Positions 15,542-22,856 of a stretch of DNA of 38,058 bases are shown here, one piece after another. The number at the start of each line of letters is the position of its first letter. The first letter of the stretch is position 1. The DNA lies in contig JAJCZV010000130.1 of the NCBI GenBank assembly GCA_029262175.1, positions 1 through 38,058 of the forward strand, read 5' to 3'. The DNA comes from Gemmatimonadota bacterium (lineage in GTDB: Bacteria > Gemmatimonadota > Gemmatimonadetes > Palauibacterales > Palauibacteraceae). The notes under the pieces are model-generated. The model had not been told where the DNA came from, did no database searches, and worked only from the letters and a program-made list of their open reading frames with translations. The position numbers and the translations under genes are program-made.

Positions 15542-17836
15542 CTACGATTCGCGCTCCGCGCGACGGGCTTCGATCACGACCTTGGCTCGCCCCTCGGACA
15601 GCACGTCCGTAACGCGGCTGGGCTCACGATCGATCACATCGAAGACGTCCTCCCCGAAGCGTTCGTACAAAACCTCCGCCGTCCGCTTACCCACGCCGGC
15701 ATAGTTTCGGATCATGTGAGAAACAGGCGCCGCGACGGGGTCGGCGCTGGGTCCGTTGCTCGATGCATTCGCGACCGGCGCTTGCGATGGCTTCGGGCTC
15801 GGGGGCGGCGCCGTACTCGCGGCGGGTTTGGCCGGGAGCTCGTCATCGGGTATCGGGCCAATTCGGCTTTGCGTCGACTCTCCGCTCGGCTTCCGGCTTG
15901 GACGGGCCCGTCCGGATCGCGTGCGCCCCATCCGTCGAGGTGCCTCGGGACCGGCGGGAGTCTCGGGCTTTGAAGGAGCCGACGGCGTCGGCTCCGGTGT
16001 CTGCTGGGACGCCGCCTCCGGTCGGGATTCCGGCTTGGGCGCGGACTGGGCTTGCGAGCGAGCCTCAGGTCTCGGCTTTCTCTCGGCCTGCGAGCGCGCC
16101 TCCGGACGTGGGCGAGACTCCGCCTGCGAGCGCGCCTCCGGCTTCGGCCGAGATTTCGGCGCCGGACGGGATTCCGCTTGCGAGCGGGCCTCTGGTCTGG
16201 CCCGAGGCTCGCGTTTCTCGTCGGGCTCCGGCGTTGACGAGGCGGCTGCTGGATCGCTTTGGCTCTCCTTCGGCCGGTCGCTGGTTCCGCTCCCGCCGCG
16301 TCCTCGCCCACGACCACGCCCCCCCCGGCTGCGAGGTGGCGACGTCCGCTCCGCCGACTCGGTCGGCTCCGGGGTCGGTTTCGTGCGGGCCTTGGGCGCC
16401 TCGGCCGGCTTCGGGGGTTGTTTCGACGGAGCCGGCGACTCGGCCGGCGGCGCTGCATTGCCCGCAGCCTCGGCCGGCTTCGCTTCGCCGCTGCGACGGA
16501 AACGGCTCAGTGTTCGAGCCAATACCCCTTCTTTTCGATCGAGTCCCACGACCTTGCTCCCGAGGTCCGCCCCCGCCCCGCCAGAGTCAGGCGTACTTGG
16601 AGCCGATGACGTACGGCTCGGCCCTGGAGGCGTGCCCGAACCCGGCGTGAGATAGTAGTTGCCGTCTTCGCGCTGATTCATCGAGACCACGCCGTCCGCG
16701 TGGGCCTGTCGGAGGAAGAAGCTGAACTTGCTGAAGCCCAAGACGCCCTCGTCGAACGAGGCGTCGCGGGCTAGAAGCTTCCGCTTGGCCATCGAGTCGC
16801 GGACCGGGGAGCCGCCCCGTGAAAGCTCTTGGACGACCGCCGCCAACTCATCGTAGGCCGCCTGGAGACCCTCCGGCGGCGGCCCTTCGGTCGCAGCTGT
16901 GGCCGGGCGCGCCTGCGGAGTGGGAGCCGACGTGGGAGCCGACGTCGGAGCCGGATCGGACCCGCTTCCGCCTCGACCGCGCCCGCCCCTTCGACCGCGT
17001 CGCGATCGACTGGATTTCGACGAGGAGTCCTCGTCGCGTCGCGGGGGAGGTGAGGCGGTCGGCGTCGACGCTCCGCCCCCGACCGGTGCCACGTCGAACT
17101 GACCGTTCTCGCGCTTGTGGAGTCGAATCAGCTCGCGCTGAGCGGCTTCGCCCAGGAATCGGTTGAATTTCGAGAAGCCGGCGGCCTTTTCGTCGAAGCT
17201 CGGGTCGATCTCGAGCATGACCTGCTTGAGCCGATCCGAGCGCATGACATCTCCACGTTCGGCCATCCGCTCGGCGGCCAGCTTCGCGAGGTCCCACGGA
17301 TCGTGCTTCTGCGTCTGTAGGTCGTCGGCCGACGTAAACCCGGACAGTCGATTGTAGCTGTAATACTCGTCGCAATTCTGCACGAGAATGTCGGAGGAGG
17401 ACTCCTGGAGACCGACGCCGATCACGTACTTGCCGTACTCCTTGAGCTTGAGCACGAGGCTGGAGAAGTCCGAATCTCCGGACAGCAAGATAAAGGTCGA
17501 GATCTCGGGTCTGGTGAACACGAGTTCGAGCGCATCGATGGCCAACCGGATGTCGGTCGCGTTCTTCTTCGACGACCCATAGGCGGGCGCGAAGATCAAA
17601 TCGATCGATGCCTCCGAGAGCGACACGATGTACTGGGGATACCGTCGCCAATCCGCGTAGGCGCGCTGCACCGCGACTTTTCCGCGGATGACATCGGACT
17701 CCAGCAGATTCCGGAGTTCTTGGCCCAGGTTGGACCGGATGCCCATGGTGACGTTATCGAAATCGATGAGAAGTGCTGCGTTGTTCTGCGGGACTGCGGC
17801 GGGCATATGCGGCGCCCGTGTGTACTCCTGGTTCAT
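15542..17836 (-). CDS. NYN/PIN nuclease-like protein with two LOTUS domains and C-terminal HhH
   Basis: 764 residues. Residues 18-165 are a LabA/NYN (PIN-fold) domain with the acidic metal-site residues D25 and D27 (LIDFDN), D95 (DIRLAID) and D121/D123 (LLSGDSDF). Residues about 178-250 and 325-398 are two OST-HTH/LOTUS repeats (each with a SFDExxxGFSKF core). A 300-residue low-complexity Pro/Arg/Ala/Ser linker follows, with RGG-like tracts and four EARSQAE-type repeats. The last 54 residues (NYAGVGKRTAEVLYERFGED...) form a helix-hairpin-helix. Known: bacterial NYN-LOTUS proteins are putative RNases. Inference: an RNA-processing or decay enzyme. The HhH at the end is unusual. ATG 17836 has AGAGGT directly abutting it; ATG 17806 is an alternative. 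Confidence 0.9.
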   Translation of the reverse strand: MNQEYTRAPHMPAAVPQNNAALLIDFDNVTMGIRSNLGQELRNLLESDVIRGKVAVQRAYADWRRYPQYIVSLSEASIDLIFAPAYGSSKKNATDIRLAIDALELVFTRPEISTFILLSGDSDFSSLVLKLKEYGKYVIGVGLQESSSDILVQNCDEYYSYNRLSGFTSADDLQTQKHDPWDLAKLAAERMAERGDVMRSDRLKQVMLEIDPSFDEKAAGFSKFNRFLGEAAQRELIRLHKRENGQFDVAPVGGGASTPTASPPPRRDEDSSSKSSRSRRGRRGGRGRGGSGSDPAPTSAPTSAPTPQARPATAATEGPPPEGLQAAYDELAAVVQELSRGGSPVRDSMAKRKLLARDASFDEGVLGFSKFSFFLRQAHADGVVSMNQREDGNYYLTPGSGTPPGPSRTSSAPSTPDSGGAGADLGSKVVGLDRKEGVLARTLSRFRRSGEAKPAEAAGNAAPPAESPAPSKQPPKPAEAPKARTKPTPEPTESAERTSPPRSRGGRGRGRGRGGSGTSDRPKESQSDPAAASSTPEPDEKREPRARPEARSQAESRPAPKSRPKPEARSQAESRPRPEARSQAERKPRPEARSQAQSAPKPESRPEAASQQTPEPTPSAPSKPETPAGPEAPRRMGRTRSGRARPSRKPSGESTQSRIGPIPDDELPAKPAASTAPPPSPKPSQAPVANASSNGPSADPVAAPVSHMIRNYAGVGKRTAEVLYERFGEDVFDVIDREPSRVTDVLSEGRAKVVIEARRAERES
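16030..16215 (-). repeat. Imperfect tandem repeat in the NYN-protein linker
   Basis: Degenerate direct repeats of about 42-50 bp on the minus strand, inside the coding region, encode four units of the form [K/R]PEARSQAE with variable spacers (SRPAPKSRP, SRPR, RKPR). This is a coding low-complexity repeat, probably an unstructured, positively charged linker that can change length by slippage. Confidence 0.75.
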
Positions 17837-17848
17837 ACCTCTGTGTTC

Positions 17849-17865
17849 CGTTCGCTGTGCGAACG
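17849..17865 (-). promoter_or_regulatory. Perfect 7-bp hairpin just before NYN gene
   Basis: Minus-strand CGTTCGC-ACA-GCGAACG, 12 bp upstream of ATG 17836. It is close enough to affect ribosome access and is the proximal member of a three-hairpin cluster. Confidence 0.55.
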
Positions 17866-17900
17866 CGTTTCTTTTCTTCGTAGAGGCCCCCCCGCCTCGC

Positions 17901-17961
17901 CTCCGGGGTCTCCGGAGGGGACGGCGCGAGGGGTCTCTAGACCCGCGTTCGCTGTTTTTTT
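17901..17961. promoter_or_regulatory. Two GC-rich hairpins plus T7 run in 180-bp leader
   Basis: Hairpin CTCCGG-GGTCT-CCGGAG (17901-17917) and hairpin GGGTCT-CT-AGACCC (17931-17944) share the direct repeat GGGGTCTC (17905-17912 and 17930-17937). On the plus strand they are followed by seven T residues (17955-17961), so they could terminate plus-strand (antisense) transcription. On the minus strand they sit between the acyl-CoA-ligase stop and the NYN start and may form a structured 5' leader or block readthrough. Confidence 0.45.
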
Positions 17962-18017
17962 GCCGTCGTCAGCGCCATGTGCGCCGCGACAGCCGATCTG
18001 CGGGCTAAAGCGTTCGG

Positions 18018-19628
18018 CTACGCCGGATCGCCTGAACCCGATTCGGCCTCCGCTCGGATGGCGCGGGCCAACTCAACGCGGCGCGCGCCCTCTGAAGGGG
18101 CCTCCGGAAACACATCCAAAAAGCGGATGTCATCCGGTACTCTATGGTCGGCGAGGGACTCATGACAAAAATCCCTCAACTCTTCCGCCGTGATCAGAGC
18201 TCCCTCCTCCACCACCACACAAGCACAAATGAGCTCACCGAGCACGTCATTGGGGAGTCCGAGTACCGCCGCCTTGTTCACGGCGGGGTGCGATCGAAGA
18301 ACCGCCTCGATCTCCCCCGGGTGGACGTTATATCCACCGCGGATGATCACATCGCTCGATCGTCCGACGATATGCAGGTAACCCTCCGGATCGAGCATGG
18401 CAAGGTCGCCAGTCTTCAGGAAACCGTCCTCCGTCATGACTTTCCGCGTCTTGCCGGGCTGTCGAAAGTACCCCTGCATCACGTTGTATCCTCGCACGAC
18501 GAGCTCCCCGATCGACTCGGAAGGCAGCTCCGAGCCGGCTTCGTCAAGGATCTTGACCTCGACACCTGGGAGTGGGCGACCGACGGTTTGCGACCGTTTC
18601 GCCGCTGAATCCTCCGGAGACGTGATCGACACGGTCGGCGATGTTTCCGTAAGACCGTACGCGATCTCGAGATCCGGCACCAAGCGGTCACGCACGTCCC
18701 GGACCAAATCCTCCCGAACCGGGGCGCCGGCGATGATGCCGGTGCGAAGGGCCGGCGGGGCGGGACGATCTCGATTCTCCCGCAACATCATGACGAACAT
18801 CGTGGGAACGCCATGTAGCACTGTAGCTTGGTGTTCCTTTGCCAATTCCAGCGCATCCCGCGCGTCGAAGACGTCCTGCAGCAGAATCGCGGACCCGCTC
18901 GCCCACGTCGTCAGCATGGCGGCGGAGAGACCGAAGATGTGATACATGGGCACGCAACACAGCGTGCGGTCGTCCGCACCGAGAGAAAGTGCCTCCGCCG
19001 TCGCCACCGCGCTTTCGACCAGACACTCGTGGGTCAGAACCACGCCTTTCGGCGCGCCTGTCGTCCCCGGCGTATACAGGATCGCAAACGGATCCTGCGC
19101 CGGATCGACCGCGTGCGTCTCGAACCCTCGTCCGCGACCGCTCGAGACCAAATCTTCGAATTGGAAGATTCGGTCGTCGTACCAGAGGTCGTCCTCGCCG
19201 ACCGTCACCAAATACTGGAGGTCCGGAAGGTCGATGAGGAGGCTCTCGAAGAGCTGGAGATAGTCGACCCCCTGCCACTGCTCCGCAGTGATGGCGACCA
19301 CCGCCTCGGAGTTGCGCAGCATGAACTGCAGTTCAAGCGGTGAGTAAGCGGGGTTGAGCGGGACCATCACGGCTCCGAGCTCGGCGACGGCCAGCGTCGA
19401 AACGATGAATTCGGGCCAGTTGGGAAGATCGACCGCGACACGATCGCCGGGCTCGATCCCGAGGTTGTGCAACCCCACGGCGAGCGCACGCGCCTGCGTC
19501 GCGACCTTCCAGTAGGTCCACGTCTCACCTCTGGACACGATACAAGGCGCGTCGGGGTGCGCATCGGCTTGCGAGCGAAAGAGCTCGGCCACGCTGCGTG
19601 GTCGGTCCGGAGAGGTCGTCCCCGTCAC
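18018..19628 (-). CDS. Acyl-CoA-ligase-like AMP-binding protein lacking the A10 lysine
   Basis: 536 residues of the ANL (acyl-CoA synthetase/adenylate-forming) superfamily, closest in feel to long-chain fatty-acid or aryl-CoA ligases. The P-loop at 185-195 reads YTPGTTGAPKG, with Pro in place of the usual Ser. The adenine-binding AYGLTETSP, the ribose-binding TGDLAMLD and the hinge region GRSSDVIIRGGYNVHPGEIE are intact. The C-terminal A10 motif, normally P-K-T-x-S-G-K, reads FPEAPSEGARR (507-517), so the catalytic lysine of the adenylation half-reaction is absent (G514 aligns with it). I checked this against the DNA; it is not a frameshift. Start GTG 19628, 48 bp after aroB, with no clear ribosome-binding site. 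It may lack adenylation activity, or act on a preformed adenylate. Confidence 0.9.
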   Translation of the reverse strand: MTGTTSPDRPRSVAELFRSQADAHPDAPCIVSRGETWTYWKVATQARALAVGLHNLGIEPGDRVAVDLPNWPEFIVSTLAVAELGAVMVPLNPAYSPLELQFMLRNSEAVVAITAEQWQGVDYLQLFESLLIDLPDLQYLVTVGEDDLWYDDRIFQFEDLVSSGRGRGFETHAVDPAQDPFAILYTPGTTGAPKGVVLTHECLVESAVATAEALSLGADDRTLCCVPMYHIFGLSAAMLTTWASGSAILLQDVFDARDALELAKEHQATVLHGVPTMFVMMLRENRDRPAPPALRTGIIAGAPVREDLVRDVRDRLVPDLEIAYGLTETSPTVSITSPEDSAAKRSQTVGRPLPGVEVKILDEAGSELPSESIGELVVRGYNVMQGYFRQPGKTRKVMTEDGFLKTGDLAMLDPEGYLHIVGRSSDVIIRGGYNVHPGEIEAVLRSHPAVNKAAVLGLPNDVLGELICACVVVEEGALITAEELRDFCHESLADHRVPDDIRFLDVFPEAPSEGARRVELARAIRAEAESGSGDPA

Positions 19629-19676
19629 GTGGCGTACGCCATCAAATGGATTTAGCGATCATAGGGTAGGACAATC

Positions 19677-20819
19677 TCAAGCGTCGGAGGCCGGGCGTAA
19701 AGCCGCGGCGAGGGGGGCGCCCAAATCCTGCGGCCGGAGCGGGAAGGTATGGGCTCCCTCCGGGTCGAGCGCCACCTCGCCGATTCGAGCCAAGAACACG
19801 CATCGCACCGACTGCTGTCTCGACTTCTTGTCTCTGGTCATCGCTTCGGCGACCGCTTCCGGTCGGGCGGTCTCTTCCCAGCCCCCATCGAGATTGCAGG
19901 CCTCCAGGACCGCGCTCAAGCGCCCGACCGTCCCGGGGCGGGTGATTCCGAGCAACTCGCCCAAACGGGCCTCTACGCGCATTCCGGCGGCCACCGCTTC
20001 GCCGTGGAGCAGCGTGTACCCCTCCAGGGCCTCCAACGCGTGCCCCACCGTATGGCCGAAATTGAGGATGCCGCGCACGCCGTTCTCCCCCGGATCCTCT
20101 TCCACGACGCGGGCTTTATGGGAAACCACGCGACGGATGAGCTCCGACGAGGGCGCGGGACGCCCTTTCACGAGATCGGCGGCGTGCGAGCTGATCCAGT
20201 CCCAAAGCGACTCGTCGAGGATGGCAGCCGTCTTTATCGCCTCGGCCATGCCTGCGCACCTCTGGTGTCGCGGGAGGGTCTCGAGCACCGCGGGGTCGAT
20301 CAGGACCGCGGCGGGGTGGTGAAACGCGCCGACCAGGTTCTTGCCCGCCTCGGTGTCGACCCCGGTCTTTCCGCCGACCGAGCTATCGAGCATGGAGAGC
20401 AGGCTGGTGGGGACGTGCACGATCGGAATCCCGCGCATGTACGTCGAAGCCACGAAGCCGCCGAGATCTCCGGTGACGCCGCCCCCGAGGGCAACGATCG
20501 CCGAGTCCCGACCGAAACCGGCGCCCAGCATGGAATCGGTCAGCGCCGCCCATTGGGCCCGGGTCTTGTTCCACTCTCCGGCCGGAAATGAAACCAACTC
20601 GGCCCCGGCGCCGGTGTTCCGGAGACTCTCGAGGACGGCGTCGGCGTAGAGTTCCGCAACGTGGGAATCGGAGATGACCGCGTAGCGGTGTGCAGGCGCG
20701 TGATCCGCGCAGAATGTCCCCACCCGGCCGAGGGCTCCAGGGTGAATCTCGAGAGGGTAGCTGCCCCCTCCGGGCGTCCGGATTTCGAGGACGGTGTCCG
20801 CGAGCGCGGGTTCGGTCAT
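19677..20819 (-). CDS. aroB: 3-dehydroquinate synthase
   Basis: Converts DAHP to 3-dehydroquinate (second step of the shikimate pathway), NAD- and metal-dependent, cytosolic. 380 residues, normal length. NAD-binding GGGVTGDLGGFVA, HVPTSLLSMLDSSVGGKTGVD, the metal-ligand glutamate in EAIKTAAILDE, and the metal histidines in NFGHTVGHALE are all present. Start codon 20819 is 12 bp after the stop of the HExxH lipoprotein gene, so the two are coupled. The upstream genes folK and the lipoprotein make a mixed housekeeping operon. Confidence 0.97.
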   Translation of the reverse strand: MTEPALADTVLEIRTPGGGSYPLEIHPGALGRVGTFCADHAPAHRYAVISDSHVAELYADAVLESLRNTGAGAELVSFPAGEWNKTRAQWAALTDSMLGAGFGRDSAIVALGGGVTGDLGGFVASTYMRGIPIVHVPTSLLSMLDSSVGGKTGVDTEAGKNLVGAFHHPAAVLIDPAVLETLPRHQRCAGMAEAIKTAAILDESLWDWISSHAADLVKGRPAPSSELIRRVVSHKARVVEEDPGENGVRGILNFGHTVGHALEALEGYTLLHGEAVAAGMRVEARLGELLGITRPGTVGRLSAVLEACNLDGGWEETARPEAVAEAMTRDKKSRQQSVRCVFLARIGEVALDPEGAHTFPLRPQDLGAPLAAALRPASDA

Positions 20820-20831
20820 GCCCCTCTGGGG

Positions 20832-22193
20832 TTAGCGCCCGACGTCTTCTCCTCCGTGCAGCTCGAAGGCGGAGGCTGCAGCCGGCAGATCGACGCCGGC
20901 GGGGGAGTCCAGGATCCGGACCACCGCGCGTCCATCGATCGTTGCGCGCGCAATGTCGGGTTCGCGATCCTCGTCGGCATAGAAGCGAGCGTACGCCTCC
21001 GCGGCCGCTTCCGCGAACTCATCCGCATCCTCGGGCGAATCCCAAACGCTGATCCAAATGAGCGCCTCGGCATCTCCGCGGCGGAGTAGGCGGTACGCAT
21101 CTCCGTCCCAACCGGCGGCCGCGCGCTCCGCCCACGGCGGCACCCCCAGGTGCTCGGTGAGAAACACACGGGTTTCGAGTTCGCCGAGGTCCTTTGCGTA
21201 GACGATGTCCCAGCCCTCCGCTGACCCCGTAAACTCGACCGTCGTCGGACGGTCCCCGGCCAGCCAGCGCTCGACATGCAGAACCTGCTCTGTCGAGGCG
21301 GGCATGTCGACGCCAAACGGCAGCGTACGGCTCGGAAGTTGTTTCCAAAGTCGTTGCAGAAAGACGAGACCGCCGACGTACGGAAAGATCAGTCCCTCGC
21401 GAACCAACGCCGGTGCATTGGCCAGAATCTCGGCCGGCCCGAAATCCCCGAGCTGGGTGAGGTCGATGTTCTCGAACGAGGCGCCCAGGTCTGGAAGTCC
21501 GGTCAGGTCTGCCGCCATCCCCGTCATGCTCGCGAACTGCCATTCCATCATCGCGTACGTGGCGTGCCCCTCGATGGCGGCCTGGGCGGCCGTGCTCGCG
21601 TCGTTTCGCTCGCCCAATGCGGCTTGCACTTCGTCGAGCGCGACGTGTTGATCCTGGAGGGCGTGGACGAGTTCGTGGGCCAAGACGGGCTCGAGCTGCT
21701 CGACCCCGACGCGCTCGTGGACAAACAGCGTATCGCTTTTCGGATCGTAGTAGCCGACGACCTGCTCTTCGAGCAATGCGAGAAAGAGCGCGCGCAGGTC
21801 CAGTGAATCCGGGACCAGTCCTAGACGCGCATAGGCCGCCGTGATGGCCGCGGCCTCCTCGACCGAGAGTTGAGTCGTGATCTGCTCGGTCAGGTAGTCG
21901 TGTAGTCGAGCCTCGTCCGTAGCCGCGACGTTGAGGGGGGACGTGGCGACGAGGCCCGCGCTCCGCTCCACGGTCGGCTGGATCTCCTGGACGAGCCGAG
22001 CGAGCGTGCTGTCATCCAGAGTGGCTCCGGGATCGACGTTGGACACGGCGGGCATGGCCACCGTAACGCCCTCAGCGTCGGACCGATGCGATTCCTGTGC
22101 GACCCCGGCCGCCCGACAGCCACCGAAAACGAGGCCCACCCAGATCAGAAGAAACGCCTGGCGCCGACCCGCCCATCTGTTCGCTCGAATCAC
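20832..22193 (-). CDS. HExxH zinc-metallopeptidase-like lipoprotein
   Basis: About 453 residues from GTG 22193, chosen because GGGGAGG lies 5 bp upstream and the signal then starts properly. The frame is open to 22457, but that part overlaps folK and codes for nothing recognisable. The signal peptide (RRQAFLLIWVGLVFGGC, Cys26 lipobox) implies an outer- or inner-membrane lipoprotein. HELVHALQDQH (173-183) is a zinc-binding HExxH followed by QDQH, with a downstream EGHATYAMMEW that could supply the third ligand. I know similar secreted putative metallopeptidases in Gemmatimonadota-like genomes but not a named function. Sits between folK (34 bp) and aroB (12 bp). Confidence 0.87.
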   Translation of the reverse strand: MIRANRWAGRRQAFLLIWVGLVFGGCRAAGVAQESHRSDAEGVTVAMPAVSNVDPGATLDDSTLARLVQEIQPTVERSAGLVATSPLNVAATDEARLHDYLTEQITTQLSVEEAAAITAAYARLGLVPDSLDLRALFLALLEEQVVGYYDPKSDTLFVHERVGVEQLEPVLAHELVHALQDQHVALDEVQAALGERNDASTAAQAAIEGHATYAMMEWQFASMTGMAADLTGLPDLGASFENIDLTQLGDFGPAEILANAPALVREGLIFPYVGGLVFLQRLWKQLPSRTLPFGVDMPASTEQVLHVERWLAGDRPTTVEFTGSAEGWDIVYAKDLGELETRVFLTEHLGVPPWAERAAAGWDGDAYRLLRRGDAEALIWISVWDSPEDADEFAEAAAEAYARFYADEDREPDIARATIDGRAVVRILDSPAGVDLPAAASAFELHGGEDVGR

Positions 22194-22227
22194 CCGAACC
22201 TCCCCAAAGAACCCAGTCGTTCCGCCC

Positions 22228-22761
22228 TCAATCGAGATGCAAGTTCGTGGCCTCGACCCCCGAAAGATCGACGTCTGCAGCCAATTCCTCGATAGAAAGG
22301 CCTTCCACGGGGTGGATCCAAGGGCCCGCGATTTCCGATAGGGGAAGGAGGACGAAGCCGCGCTCGAGAAGCCTCGGGTGTGGAATGGTGAGGTCCTGTG
22401 ATTCCACGACCCTGTCCGCATACAGAACGATATCCAGATCGAGTCGACGGGGGCCATAGCGAGACCCGCCCGGCCGCCGGCCCGCGTCGCGCTCCAGCTG
22501 CTGGAGCCGATCCAACAAAACCGCGGGCCCGAGGTCGGTCCAACCGACCCCGCACGCGTTCAAGAACGACGGTTGATCGGTCTCGTACATGGGTTGGGTC
22601 TCGTAAACCGTGGAGAAGCGCGGCTGACGCAGCAGCTCTTCCAACGACCGGGCGGCCCCCCGCAGCGTCTGAAGCCGCGGGCCGAGATTGGCGCCGAGGC
22701 CGATGGCCACCGGGTGGTACCCGTCCAACGACGGGTGGTACCCGTCCAAGCGAGCGGACAC
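22228..22761 (-). CDS. folK: 2-amino-4-hydroxy-6-hydroxymethyldihydropteridine pyrophosphokinase (HPPK)
   Basis: Transfers pyrophosphate from ATP to 6-hydroxymethyl-7,8-dihydropterin in folate synthesis. Family landmarks: IGLGANLGPR at the start, FSTVYETQPM, QPSFLNACG, GGSRYGPRRLDLDIVLY and IPHPRLLERGFVLLPLSEIAG. Start is uncertain. GTG 22761 has AAGGG 6 bp upstream and gives 177 residues, including a duplicated DGYHP stretch. GTG 22710 gives 160 residues, the usual HPPK length, and would leave the 21-bp duplication untranslated. The upstream frame to 22869 looks non-coding. First gene of the folK-lipoprotein-aroB-ligase run; divergent from the plug-only protein. Confidence 0.95.
   Translation of the reverse strand: MSARLDGYHPSLDGYHPVAIGLGANLGPRLQTLRGAARSLEELLRQPRFSTVYETQPMYETDQPSFLNACGVGWTDLGPAVLLDRLQQLERDAGRRPGGSRYGPRRLDLDIVLYADRVVESQDLTIPHPRLLERGFVLLPLSEIAGPWIHPVEGLSIEELAADVDLSGVEATNLHLD
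22711..22749. repeat. 21-bp tandem duplication of a palindromic unit at folK 5' end
   Basis: Two identical 18-bp copies (22711-22728 and 22732-22749) with a 21-bp period, each carrying the inverted repeat CGGGT-GGT-ACCCG. If translated it duplicates SLDGYHP; if not, it is a pair of operator-like sites 1-39 bp upstream of GTG 22710. Confidence 0.7.
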
Positions 22762-22856
22762 ATGAAACCCTTGGGGTCCCAGGCTGGTATATTGAAGAGC
22801 CGGGTCAGGGCAAGTCGGGTGGGCGAATTTCTTATCCTTAGACAGCGAATGCCGAT

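Noticed and set aside
16030..16215. Periodic repeat that might suggest a CRISPR array
   Set aside because: It is inside a coding region, units are degenerate and encode EARSQAE-type repeats with no regular spacers.
22193..22457. N-terminal extension of the HExxH lipoprotein frame to 22457
   Set aside because: It overlaps folK, codes for no recognisable sequence, and the strong GGGGAGG plus lipoprotein signal fix the start at GTG 22193.
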